The translations under genes and the position numbers were made by a program. This document shows positions 6,342 to 13,799 of a DNA stretch of 14,250 bases, piece after piece. Each line of letters opens with the position of its first letter. Within the stretch, counting starts at the first letter, position 1. The notes beneath the pieces are model-generated. The model ran no database searches and was not told where the DNA came from. It saw only the letters and a program-made list of their open reading frames with translations. Source of the stretch: BPGL01 sp035463115 (GTDB taxonomy: Bacteria; Actinomycetota; UBA4738; HRBIN12); assembly GCA_035463115.1 (NCBI GenBank), contig DATHTO010000049.1, positions 1 to 14,250 on the forward strand, in the 5' to 3' direction.

Positions 6342-7115
6342 ATGAGCGAGGAGGTGACGTTCTCGAAGTCCGAGATGATGATCGTCGCGAGCGCGCGGCT
6401 GCTCGGCGGCGTCCGGAACTGCTTCGTCGGGGTGGGTCTCCCGAACATCGTGTGCAACCTCGCGCAGCGCACGGTCGCGCCGGAGCTGCAGCTCGTCTAC
6501 GAGTCGGGCGTGTTCGGCGCACGGCCCGAACGGCTGCCGCTGTCGATCGGCGACCCGACGCTCGCGACGGGAGCCACGGCGGTCACGTCGATGTACGAAC
6601 TGTTCGCCTTCTACCTGCAGGCCGGCCTGATCGACGTGGCGTTCCTCGGCGGGGCGCAGATCGATCGCTTCGGGAACCTGAACACGACCGTGATCGGGGA
6701 CTACGCGACGCCGAAGGTCCGGCTGCCGGGATCGGGCGGCGCGTGCGAGATCGCGATCCACGCGCGGCGGGTGCTCGTGATCATGCGCCAGGCTCAGCGC
6801 TCGTTCGTGGAGCGGTTGCACTTCCGGACGTCGCCGGGCCACAGCGGCGACCCCGTCCACGACGCCGCGCGCGGATGGACCGGCACGGGTCCGACCGACG
6901 TGGTCACCGACCTCGGCACGTACACGTTCGGCGAGGACACGGGGGAGATGACGCTCCGCACGCTTCATCCCGGCGTCACGCTGGACGATGTGAAGGCGAA
7001 CATGGGATGGGATCCCAGGCGCGCCGACGACCTCGGCGTGACGCAGCCGCCGAGCGCGGACGAGCTCCGCCTGATCCGCGACGAACTCGATCCGCGCGGC
7101 GTCTACACGAAGTGA
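6342..7115 (+). CDS. CoA-transferase subunit B (glutaconate CoA-transferase type)
   Basis: A 257-aa beta subunit, 13 bp downstream of the alpha subunit, with ATG at 6342 and only a weak ribosome-binding site. Key residue: Glu54 in LVYESGVFGARP, which matches in position and context the catalytic Glu54 of Acidaminococcus GctB that forms the covalent glutamyl-CoA. Also seen are LLGGVRNCFVGVGLPNIVCN (residues 20-39), DVAFLGGAQIDRFGNLNTTV, LPGSGGA and a C-terminal TLRTLHPGVTLDDV typical of the family. The conserved Glu in a YESG context argues for a true CoA-transferase rather than a hydrolase such as IpdAB. The next gene begins 14 bp on. Confidence 0.8.
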   Translation: MSEEVTFSKSEMMIVASARLLGGVRNCFVGVGLPNIVCNLAQRTVAPELQLVYESGVFGARPERLPLSIGDPTLATGATAVTSMYELFAFYLQAGLIDVAFLGGAQIDRFGNLNTTVIGDYATPKVRLPGSGGACEIAIHARRVLVIMRQAQRSFVERLHFRTSPGHSGDPVHDAARGWTGTGPTDVVTDLGTYTFGEDTGEMTLRTLHPGVTLDDVKANMGWDPRRADDLGVTQPPSADELRLIRDELDPRGVYTK

Positions 7116-7129
7116 ACGGAGACGGCCGG

Positions 7130-8029
7130 ATGCCCGACACGCCCGCATCGATCCTCGAACATCCCGTCTGGTACGAGCCGCTGCGATCGCCGTCGTGGCT
7201 GCTGCCGAAGGTCGAGCCCGACGCGCCGCTCGTCGTGTTCGTGGCCGCCGGAGCTCCCGACCGCGAGACCGACGCCGAGCGGGACCTCCGTGAGGGACTC
7301 CCGATGTACCTCGCCGAGGCGGTCCGGTACTCGACCGTCGCGCGCACGGGCGTCGCCACGGACGCGACGGTCCCCGACGAGGCGATCGCGGTGGAGGTCG
7401 ACGCCTCCGCCACGGCCGCGCTCGTCGCCCGCCTGCGCGGGCCGCGCGGCGAGGATCTCGGGACCGTGACGCAGGCCGTCGACGGGAACGACGTCGGACG
7501 AGCGATCGTCGCGCTCCCGGGCGCGATCGTCGCCGCGCTGCGGCCGGCCGGTGTCCGGTCCGCGTGGTCGACGGTGTTCCAGCCGCCGGCCGATGCGCAC
7601 GCGGCCGACGCGATCCGCGGCTACGCGGTCTGTCGGTTCCTCCTGGACCCGACGGCGCATCGAGACGTCGCCGCCGACAGCGAGGAGACCGCGCGCCGAC
7701 GTGCCGCCGTCGACGCGGCCCTGCGCCGGCTCGCCGACCTGTCGGGCCGCGTGACGTCGCCGTCCGCGTCGATGCTGTTCTTCGCGGGGCTCGCCGGTTG
7801 CCACGATCACGGCGATCCCGCCTACCTCGGGTACCGCCTGTCGGCGAACGGGCGCTGCACGACCGCGACCGACCCGCGCGATCCGATCTTCCGCATCTCG
7901 GTGCTCGTGTTCCGGCTGCTCGGCGATCCGGTGATCGCGGGGCAGCGGACGCGCGCGCTCGCGTCGATCGACGACGTGGAGCTCCGGCGGTGGCTGGCAA
8001 GGATCGACGGCGTGAGGTCCCTGGCGTGA
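7130..8029 (+). CDS. Uncharacterised 299-aa protein inside the amino-acid catabolic operon
   Basis: ATG 7130 follows GGAGA at 7118-7122 with good spacing; a GTG at 7112 overlapping the previous stop is an alternative start. There is no signal peptide or membrane helix. The N-terminal half (about residues 30-150) alternates strands and helices: APLVVFVAAGAPDRETD, EAIAVEVDAS, then LGTVTQAVDGNDVGRAIVA and LPGAIVAAL. The C-terminal half is helical, as in repeat proteins, with a run of Arg/Ala-rich helices, a segment FFAGLAGCHDHGDPAYLG and three further helices. The layout resembles a TolB/FlgO-like alpha-beta domain followed by TPR-like helices, but this is only a pattern impression. I do not recognise a family. 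Its stop overlaps the next start (GTGA), so it belongs to the operon. A scaffold or regulatory role is speculation. Confidence 0.65.
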   Translation: MPDTPASILEHPVWYEPLRSPSWLLPKVEPDAPLVVFVAAGAPDRETDAERDLREGLPMYLAEAVRYSTVARTGVATDATVPDEAIAVEVDASATAALVARLRGPRGEDLGTVTQAVDGNDVGRAIVALPGAIVAALRPAGVRSAWSTVFQPPADAHAADAIRGYAVCRFLLDPTAHRDVAADSEETARRRAAVDAALRRLADLSGRVTSPSASMLFFAGLAGCHDHGDPAYLGYRLSANGRCTTATDPRDPIFRISVLVFRLLGDPVIAGQRTRALASIDDVELRRWLARIDGVRSLA

Positions 8030-8301
8030 AGCGGAGACCCGTCCAGGGCCGCTCCGGCCGTCCGACGCCGTCGTCCCCGGCCACCGCCGATCCGGGCACG
8101 GCCTCGACCGTCGGGCCCGACGGCACGGACGAGAGCGTCGAAGCGCTGCGCGCCGAGCCCGAGCCCGGATGGGCCGACGCGATCCGCCGTGGCCGACGCG
8201 ATCGCGCCGAGCGTCTCCGTTCGGTGTTCGCGTCGTTCGACGACGAGACCGGGCCTGGTCCTGCGGCCGACGAGGTGACGGAGGAGCGTTCGGAAGCGTG
8301 A
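8026..8301 (+). CDS. Small charged protein (91 aa), unknown function
   Basis: A GTG start at 8026 overlaps the stop of the 299-aa gene, and its own stop overlaps the next start at 8298, both as GTGA. This double coupling is the best evidence that it is expressed. The first 15 residues are basic (VKRRPVQGRSGRP), residues 16-37 are low-complexity Pro/Ser/Thr/Ala/Gly, and about residues 45-75 should form a charged amphipathic helix (GWADAIRRGRRDRAERLRSV). The end is acidic. There is no membrane segment or signal peptide. It may be a small accessory or subunit-bridging protein of the enzymes around it, but this is inference; no homologue is recognised. Confidence 0.5.
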   Translation: MKRRPVQGRSGRPTPSSPATADPGTASTVGPDGTDESVEALRAEPEPGWADAIRRGRRDRAERLRSVFASFDDETGPGPAADEVTEERSEA

Positions 8302-9608
8302 CGAGCGTCTTCCCGCGCGTCTTCGATCGCGCGCTGCCGACCGCCGTGTCGGCCGACGGCGTCTGGATCGAGACGGCCGACGGCACGCGGTACCTCGACG
8401 GTTCGGGAGGTGCCGTCGTCGTCAACGTGGGCCATGGCGACGAGGCGCTGATCGCGGCCGCCACCGACCAGCTCCACCGGACCCAGTACGTCCACGGCAC
8501 GATGTTCACGACCGAGGCGGTCGAGCGGTACGCGACCGAGGTCGCGGCGCTGCTGCCGATCGACGGCGCGCGCGTCTATCCGGTGTCGGGCGGCTCCGAG
8601 GCGGTGGAGACCGCGATCAAGATGGCGCGGGCGTATCACGTCGGCGCCGGGCAGCCGGCGCGGACGACCGTGATCGCGCGGCGCAGCAGCTACCACGGCA
8701 ACACGATCGGCGCGCTCGACGTGAGCGGGAAGGAGCCGCTGCGGAAGCCCTACACGCCATGGCTCGGCCGGTTCCTGCACGCGCCGCGCGCCTACGAGTA
8801 TCGCTGTGAGAACCCGTCGCATCCCTCGGGGTGCGGCGCGTGGCACGCGAGCGAGCTCGAACGGATGATCGGCGGGTACGGGCCCGAGACGATCGCGGCG
8901 TTCCTCGCGGAGCCGATCGGCGGGGCCACGTTGGCCGCGGCGGTCCCGACCGACGACTACTGGCCGGCGGTCGTCGAGGTGTGCCGGCGGCACGGCATCC
9001 TCGTGATCGCAGACGAGGTCATGACGGGGTTCGGGCGCACCGGGGCGTGGTTCGGCATCGAGCACTGGCCCGTCCGGCCCGACATCGTCACCGCCGGCAA
9101 GGGCACGACGAGCGGCTACGTCCCCTTCGGGTTCGCGGCGGCGAGCGACCACGTCTACGAGGTCATCGCCGCGAAGGGCTTCGTCCACGGCTTCACCTGG
9201 TCGCACCACGCGCTCGGCGCGGCCGTGGGCACGGCCGTGATCGGACGGTTGCGCGACGGCGGGCTGCTCGAACGCGCGCGGACGCTCGGCCCGACGATCC
9301 GGGAACGGCTGCGGGACGAGCTCGACGACAGCGAGATCGTCGGCGACGTCCGCGGCCTCGGCATGATGACGGGGATCGAGCTCGTCAGCGACCGCGCGAC
9401 GAAGGAGCCCTTCCCCCGCGCGCGGCGGGTCACCGAACGCATCGTCGCCGCGGCGCGCGACGGCGGATCGCTGCTCTATCCCTCCACGGGGCACGTCGAT
9501 GGCGTCGACGGCGACCTCGTGATGGTGGCGCCGCCCTTCGTGATCTCCGACGACGAGGCGGAGCTCCTCGTCGCGCGCACCGCGGCTGCGATACGTTCGA
9601 TCGCGTGA
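8298..9608 (+). CDS. Second class III PLP aminotransferase (omega-amino acid type)
   Basis: A 436-aa protein with a GTG start overlapping the upstream stop. It is a fold-type I class III transaminase clearly different from the first one in the operon. Motifs are DGTRYLDGSGGAVVVNVGHG near the N-terminus, SGGSEAVETAIKMAR, SSYHGNTIGALDVSG, the cofactor Asp239 in ADEVMTGFGRTG and the PLP Lys268 in TAGKGTTSGYVPFG. The GxxxFHG-type segment and C-terminal GLGMMTGIELVSD are standard. The type resembles omega-amino acid:pyruvate and polyamine transaminases, in which pyruvate is the usual acceptor; this would fit the pyruvate kinase two genes downstream, but is inference. A segment YRCENPSHPSGCGAW (about residues 168-182) contains two Cys and a His and may be a subfamily insert. 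Confidence 0.8.
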   Translation: MTSVFPRVFDRALPTAVSADGVWIETADGTRYLDGSGGAVVVNVGHGDEALIAAATDQLHRTQYVHGTMFTTEAVERYATEVAALLPIDGARVYPVSGGSEAVETAIKMARAYHVGAGQPARTTVIARRSSYHGNTIGALDVSGKEPLRKPYTPWLGRFLHAPRAYEYRCENPSHPSGCGAWHASELERMIGGYGPETIAAFLAEPIGGATLAAAVPTDDYWPAVVEVCRRHGILVIADEVMTGFGRTGAWFGIEHWPVRPDIVTAGKGTTSGYVPFGFAAASDHVYEVIAAKGFVHGFTWSHHALGAAVGTAVIGRLRDGGLLERARTLGPTIRERLRDELDDSEIVGDVRGLGMMTGIELVSDRATKEPFPRARRVTERIVAAARDGGSLLYPSTGHVDGVDGDLVMVAPPFVISDDEAELLVARTAAAIRSIA

Positions 9609-10738
9609 CCGACCAGGTCGGCCTCGTGCGATGCCTCGAGGCGCGCATCTACGACCACGGGCCGCAGCACCCGCTGCGTCCGCAGCGGGTGCTGCTCACC
9701 TGGGACCTGATCGCGGCGTACGGTCTCGACCGTACGCCGCACGTGACGACGCTGGGGTGCGAGGCCGCCGCCGACGACGACATCGGGCTCGTGCACACGC
9801 CCGCCTTCATCGAGGCCACACGGCGAGCCGGCGACGGCGAGGACGGCGACTGGACGAGGTTCGGCTACGGCCCCGGTGACAACCCGATCTTCGATCGGAT
9901 GCACGAGGCGGGTGCGCTCGTCGTTGGCGCGACCCTCGCCGCCACGCGCGCCGTCTGGGACGGCCGATGCGACCACGCGTTCAACGCCGCGGGAGGGCTC
10001 CACCACGCGATGCCGGCGCGGGCGTCTGGGTTCTGCGTCTACGACGATCCCGCCGTCGCGATCGCGTGGCTCCTCGCGAACGGCGCCGAGCGCGTCGCCT
10101 ACGTCGACGTCGACGTGCATCACGGCGACGGTCCGCAGTTCGTCTTCTACGACGATCCCCGCGTGCTGACGGTGTCGATCCACGAGTTCGCGCCGTGGTT
10201 CTTCCCGGGGACGGGCTCCCTCACCGAGCGCGGCGGAGCGGGAGCCGAGGGGTCCGCCGTGAACATCCCGTTGCCACCGCACACCGGCGACGAGGCGTGG
10301 CTCGAGGCGTTCCGCGCCGTGGCGCTGCCCGTGGTGCGTGCGTTCGAGCCCGACGTCCTCGTCACGCAGCTCGGCTGCGACACCCACCACACCGATCCGC
10401 TCGCGCACATGCGCCTGACGACGTCGGCGTACCGCGAGGCTGCGCGGCTGCTCCACGAGCTGGCCCACGAGGCCGCGGGCGGCCGCTGGATCGCGACGGG
10501 AGGCGGCGGGTACCAGTGGGCCCGCGTCGTGCCACGCGCGTGGACGATCGCGTTCGCCGAGATGGCCGGCGCCGAGGTGCCCGACGAGCTGCCGGAGGAG
10601 TGGATCGAGAAGGCCGAGTTCTCGCTCCGCGGCGAGGTCCCCGCGACGCTCTCGGAGCCTCCCCTCGGCCCCGGTCCCGGCGACGAGGACGCCCGGGAGG
10701 TGACGGCCGCCGTCCGCGCGACCGTCGGCGTCGGATGA
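9605..10738 (+). CDS. Histone deacetylase/AcuC family deacetylase
   Basis: A 377-aa protein, GTG start 9605, overlapping the aminotransferase stop as GTGA. All catalytic residues of the zinc-dependent arginase/deacetylase fold are present: His133-His134 in GGLHHAM, Asp170 and His172 in YVDVDVHHGDG, Asp259 in QLGCDTHHTDPL and Tyr303 in GGGGYQ. HPLRPQRV near residue 20 and DNPIF near residue 96 are as in AcuC, the protein that deacetylates acetyl-CoA synthetase in Bacillus. The length also fits AcuC better than acetylpolyamine amidohydrolases (about 340 aa). It could remove acetyl groups from a metabolic enzyme's lysine, or from an acetylated amine feeding the transaminase. Context supports either, and its tight coupling to the transaminase and pyruvate kinase genes is unusual. 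Confidence 0.85.
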   Translation: MTDQVGLVRCLEARIYDHGPQHPLRPQRVLLTWDLIAAYGLDRTPHVTTLGCEAAADDDIGLVHTPAFIEATRRAGDGEDGDWTRFGYGPGDNPIFDRMHEAGALVVGATLAATRAVWDGRCDHAFNAAGGLHHAMPARASGFCVYDDPAVAIAWLLANGAERVAYVDVDVHHGDGPQFVFYDDPRVLTVSIHEFAPWFFPGTGSLTERGGAGAEGSAVNIPLPPHTGDEAWLEAFRAVALPVVRAFEPDVLVTQLGCDTHHTDPLAHMRLTTSAYREAARLLHELAHEAAGGRWIATGGGGYQWARVVPRAWTIAFAEMAGAEVPDELPEEWIEKAEFSLRGEVPATLSEPPLGPGPGDEDAREVTAAVRATVGVG

Positions 10739-12156
10739 TGCCCATGGGTTCGACCAAGCTCGTCTGCACCCTCGGCCCGGCGAGCGCGACGCCCAAGATG
10801 GTGCGAGGGCTCGCCCGCGCCGGCGCGTCGGTGTTCCGCCTCAACATGTCGCACGGCACGCCGCAGGACCACGTGCGGATCGCGTCGCTGGTCCGCGACG
10901 CCGAGGGTCCCTCCGGCCGCGCGCTCGCGTTGTTGGTCGACCTTCCGGGTCCGAAGGTGCGGCTCGGGCAGCTCGATCCCGACCCGTTCCCGTTCAAGCC
11001 GGGCATGTCGTTCACGATCCGCCGCGGCGGCCCCGGCGACGCGCGAGGAGCCTCGACGACGTATCCGGGGCTCGCCGACGATCTGCGGCCGGGCGACCGC
11101 GTGCTGCTCGCCGACGGCGCCGTCGAGCTCACGGTGGTGGAGATCGACGAGGCCGGGATCCGCACCGAGTGCATCCGCGGCGGCCTCGCGTCGTCGCGGC
11201 AGGGCGTGAACGTCCCCGCGGAACGCCTCGGCCTCCCGGCGATCACGGAGCGCGATCGCGAGTCGCTCGAGCGGGCGCTCGACCTCGGCGTCGACTTCGT
11301 CGCGCAGTCGTTCGTCCGCTCGGCCGACGACGTGCGCGACCTGCGGTCGCTGATGGGGGACCGCGCGGTGCCGATCGTCGCGAAGATCGAGACGGGTCCG
11401 GCCGTGCGCGACTTCGACGGGATCCTCGACGAGGCCGACGCGGTCATGATCGCGCGCGGTGACCTGGGTGTGGAGCTCCCGATGGAGGAGATCCCGCTGA
11501 TCCAGAAGGACCTCGTCCGGCGTGCCCGCGAGGCGGGGCGGCCGGCGATCGTCGCGACGCAGATGCTCGAATCGATGCTCCACGCGCCACGTCCGACCCG
11601 CGCCGAGGCGACCGACGTGGCGAACGCCGTCCTCGACGGCGCCGACGCCGTGATGCTCTCGGGGGAGACGGCGGTCGGGGAGTTCCCGTTCGAGGCGGCG
11701 TCGACCGCCGTCACGATCGCCGCGCGAGCGGAGCGCGACGGTGGGCCGTTCCGGGCGTACTCGCAGCTCCGCCGTCCGACCAGCGAGGGTGCCGCGATCG
11801 CACGCGCGGCGGCGCTGTCGGCGGCGGCCGAGCTCGGCGTCACGGCGATCACCTGCTACACCGAGACCGGACGCACGGCGCGTCTGCTGTCCGCGGAACG
11901 ACCGTACGTGCCGATCTACGCCTTCGTTCCGCCCGACGACGTCCGCCGCTTCACGTGCTTGCTCTGGGGCGTGCACGCGCTCCCGGCGAGCGAACCGTCG
12001 GACACCGACGAGATGATCGCGCTGATGGACGCCGGCCTCGTCGAGCACGGGCTCGCGAAGGACGGGGACTGCGTGGTGATGGCGGCGGCGTCACCGGCCG
12101 GACGCACCACGACGAACATGATGAAGATCCACATCGTCGGCTCTCCGGCGCGATAG
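10735..12156 (+). CDS. pyk: Pyruvate kinase
   Basis: A 473-aa protein; ATG codons at 10735 (overlapping the preceding stop), 10738 and 10744 are all possible starts, giving MMPMGSTKLVCTLGPAS. The family length is about 470 aa. It converts phosphoenolpyruvate and ADP to pyruvate and ATP in glycolysis. Seen are RLNMSHG, DLPGPKVRLG, the catalytic Lys217 and metal ligand Glu219 in AKIETG, Asp243 in MIARGDLGVELP, ATQMLESML, RPTRAEATDVANAVLDGADA and LSGETAVG. The C-terminal allosteric domain is complete (TCYTETGRTARLLSAERP, then GDCVVMAAASP). It is the last gene of the operon, coupled to the deacetylase gene. Being at the end of an amino-acid catabolic operon, it may be a second, specialised copy or the sole housekeeping one; the window cannot tell. 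A weak 5-bp hairpin at 12168-12183 is the only terminator-like feature after it. Confidence 0.93.
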   Translation: MMPMGSTKLVCTLGPASATPKMVRGLARAGASVFRLNMSHGTPQDHVRIASLVRDAEGPSGRALALLVDLPGPKVRLGQLDPDPFPFKPGMSFTIRRGGPGDARGASTTYPGLADDLRPGDRVLLADGAVELTVVEIDEAGIRTECIRGGLASSRQGVNVPAERLGLPAITERDRESLERALDLGVDFVAQSFVRSADDVRDLRSLMGDRAVPIVAKIETGPAVRDFDGILDEADAVMIARGDLGVELPMEEIPLIQKDLVRRAREAGRPAIVATQMLESMLHAPRPTRAEATDVANAVLDGADAVMLSGETAVGEFPFEAASTAVTIAARAERDGGPFRAYSQLRRPTSEGAAIARAAALSAAAELGVTAITCYTETGRTARLLSAERPYVPIYAFVPPDDVRRFTCLLWGVHALPASEPSDTDEMIALMDAGLVEHGLAKDGDCVVMAAASPAGRTTTNMMKIHIVGSPAR

Positions 12157-12194
12157 GCGCCGGGCCGGTCCGACGTCGCGGACGCCGCGCGTGC

Positions 12195-12683
12195 TCATCC
12201 GGTGCCGCGCGGATCGCCGAGCGCGTGGACGATCGACTCGAGCAGGGCGCTGAGGTACGCGTACGTCCGGAACGTCTCCGCGCGGCCGGGGTCGTCGTCG
12301 AGGTCGGCCACGGTCATCTCCTCGGTCACGTCGAGGCGGACGCCGAGCACGATCCGCGCGTCGTTGATCGCGCGCATCCAATCGAGCAGCTGTGCCTCGG
12401 TGAGCCAGCGCGCATCGGCCGTCCGCTCGAGGACGGCGAACCGCTCGAGCCGCTCGCGTCGGATGTCCCCGACGGCGACGTCCTCGAACTCGAGCGTCCG
12501 CATCGGATCGTCGGGATACGCGGGTGGGAAGAGCCGCGCGACCGCAGGATCGTCGTCGGCGGCCTCACCGGTCACGACCTCGCGCATCTGCGTCGCGATC
12601 GACGACAGCAGCTCCCGAGCAGGGCCCGGGAGCTCCACGGCGAACCCGGCGTCGTCGCGACGGAACGGTTCGGATCGCCGCAC
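12195..12683 (-). CDS. DUF2017 family protein
   Basis: A 162-aa protein with a GTG start directly after the stop of clpS (TGAGTG, no gap). It begins MRRSEPFRRDDAGFAVEL and is mostly helical, with a central DPAVARLFPPAYPDDP segment and a long RTLEFEDVAVGDIRRERLERF helix region. The ends and the position right after clpS fit the actinobacterial DUF2017 family, which has no known biochemical function. It may take part in ClpS/ClpP-dependent protein turnover, as suggested by conserved gene neighbourhood only. It is slightly shorter than many members. Its 3' end converges on pyruvate kinase with a 38-bp gap. Confidence 0.75.
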   Translation of the reverse strand: MRRSEPFRRDDAGFAVELPGPARELLSSIATQMREVVTGEAADDDPAVARLFPPAYPDDPMRTLEFEDVAVGDIRRERLERFAVLERTADARWLTEAQLLDWMRAINDARIVLGVRLDVTEEMTVADLDDDPGRAETFRTYAYLSALLESIVHALGDPRGTG

Positions 12684-12998
12684 TCAGACGTCCTGTTGCA
12701 GCGTCGCCCAGAGACCGTGCGCGTGCAGCCGCGCGACGTCGGCCTCGCACGTCTCGCGAGGGCCGCTCGACACGACGGCCCTGCCCTTCGTGTGCACGTC
12801 CATCATGAGCTTCTCGGCCTTCGGCCGCGGGTAGCCGAACAGCTTCTGGAACACCCACGTCACGTACGACATCAGGTTGATCGGGTCGTTCCACACGATC
12901 ACGATCCACGGCCGATCGGGCGTCACGACGACGTCGCCCGTGGGTCGCTCCACCTCGGTCGGCGCGGTGGCGATCCGTGCGGCCGGACCTCCGCTCAT
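12684..12998 (-). CDS. clpS: ClpS, adaptor of the ClpAP/ClpCP protease
   Basis: A 104-aa protein starting at ATG 12998, where the start overlaps the SDR stop codon (ATGA). The ClpS core is clear: VWNDPINLMSYVTWVFQKLF, EKLMMDVHTKGRAVV and ETCEADVARLHAHGLWATL. In characterised ClpS proteins the NDD motif and a later His bind the alpha-amino group of N-end-rule substrates; here, as is usual in actinobacteria, the motif is NDP followed by IN, with the His kept in DVHTKG. The N-terminal roughly 40 residues are a flexible extension. It delivers substrates with bulky N-terminal residues to the Clp ATPase. An upstream in-frame ATG at 13046 lies inside the SDR gene and is not preferred. It is transcribed together with the SDR and DUF2017 genes. 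Confidence 0.9.
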   Translation of the reverse strand: MSGGPAARIATAPTEVERPTGDVVVTPDRPWIVIVWNDPINLMSYVTWVFQKLFGYPRPKAEKLMMDVHTKGRAVVSSGPRETCEADVARLHAHGLWATLQQDV

Positions 12999-13777
12999 CG
13001 GCCGGAACGGCGACGCGCCGCATCCGCGATCGTGCGCATGCCCCAACGGTACAGCGGCGGCGTCAGCACGCGGAACGCCTGGAGCGGGGCGACCCAGCGG
13101 GGCACCGAGTACTCGGGCGCGATGCCGTCGCGCACCACCCTGACGATGGCGCCGCTCACGCGGTCCATGTCGAGCACGAACGGGTCCGGGACGCCCCCGG
13201 CGCGGAACCCCTCGGTCCGGACGAACCCGGGGTTCACGGCCGTGACCGACACACCGTCACGCGCGGTGGCGAGGTGCAGCGACTCGCTGAAGGCGACCAC
13301 CGCGTGCTTCGTCGCGGTGTAGACCTCGGCTCCCGGCGCCGCGAACCGTCCGGCGAGCGAGGCGACGTTGACGATGTGCCCGCGGCCGCGCCGACGCATC
13401 TGCGGCACGAAGGCGTGCGCGCCGTACAGTACGCCGAGCAGGTTCACGTCGACGACATGCCGGATCTCGTCGACCGCGAGATCGTCGAACCGGCCTCCGG
13501 GCACGCCGGCGTTGCTGACGAGGACGTCGGTCCGCCCGAACGTCTCGTCGACCACGGCGGCGAGCGAGACCAGCTCGCCGGGCTCGGTGACGTCGCAGCG
13601 GACCGCGAGCGCCGTACCGCCGCCGCCCTCGATGCGTGCGGCGAGGGCGTCGAGCCGGTCGCGGCGTCTCCCTGCCACCACGACCGTCGCGCCGCGCTCC
13701 GCGAACGCGACGGCGGTCGCTTCGCCGATGCCGCTCGAGGCGCCGGTCACGACGACGATGGCTCCGCGCAGCTCCAC
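12995..13777 (-). CDS. Short-chain dehydrogenase/reductase (SDR)
   Basis: A 260-aa classical SDR with a GTG start at 13777, preceded on its strand by GAGG with a 6-base spacer. The Rossmann motif TGASSGIG is at residues 11-18, RRRDRL near 37-42, NAG at 89-91, and the catalytic triad is Ser140, Tyr153 and Lys157 in YTATK. The arginines after the second strand (AGRRRDR) favour NADP(H) over NAD(H). The C-terminal VSGAIVRVVRDGIAPEYSVPRW resembles membrane-associated or lipid-substrate members. The substrate is unknown. It is the first gene of a minus-strand operon with clpS and the DUF2017 gene, and the stop-start overlap suggests coupled translation, though no functional relation to protein turnover is evident. 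Confidence 0.9.
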   Translation of the reverse strand: MELRGAIVVVTGASSGIGEATAVAFAERGATVVVAGRRRDRLDALAARIEGGGGTALAVRCDVTEPGELVSLAAVVDETFGRTDVLVSNAGVPGGRFDDLAVDEIRHVVDVNLLGVLYGAHAFVPQMRRRGRGHIVNVASLAGRFAAPGAEVYTATKHAVVAFSESLHLATARDGVSVTAVNPGFVRTEGFRAGGVPDPFVLDMDRVSGAIVRVVRDGIAPEYSVPRWVAPLQAFRVLTPPLYRWGMRTIADAARRRSGR

Positions 13778-13793
13778 TCCGCACCTCGTTCGT

Positions 13794-13799
13794 TAGCCT
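13794..13799 (+). promoter_or_regulatory. Candidate -10 box of the phosphatase-like gene
   Basis: TAGCCT (TANNNT) ends 8 bases before the ATG at 13808, so the transcript would start 0-2 bases before the start codon. No Shine-Dalgarno sequence precedes the gene except GGGG at 13801-13804, which is too close. The divergent SDR gene begins only 30 bp away, so the two promoters must overlap. Confidence 0.45.

Noticed and set aside
5991..9494. A minus-strand open frame of 1167 codons
   Set aside because: It runs antisense to five genes with clear protein motifs or coupled starts, is dominated by Arg/Pro/Gly/Ala without any recognisable domain, and such long antisense frames are expected in DNA with this GC bias.
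12157..12194. Strong terminator between pyruvate kinase and the DUF2017 gene
   Set aside because: Only a 5-bp GTCCG/CGGAC stem with a 6-base loop can be drawn and no U-tract is present, so I mention it only within the pyruvate kinase entry.
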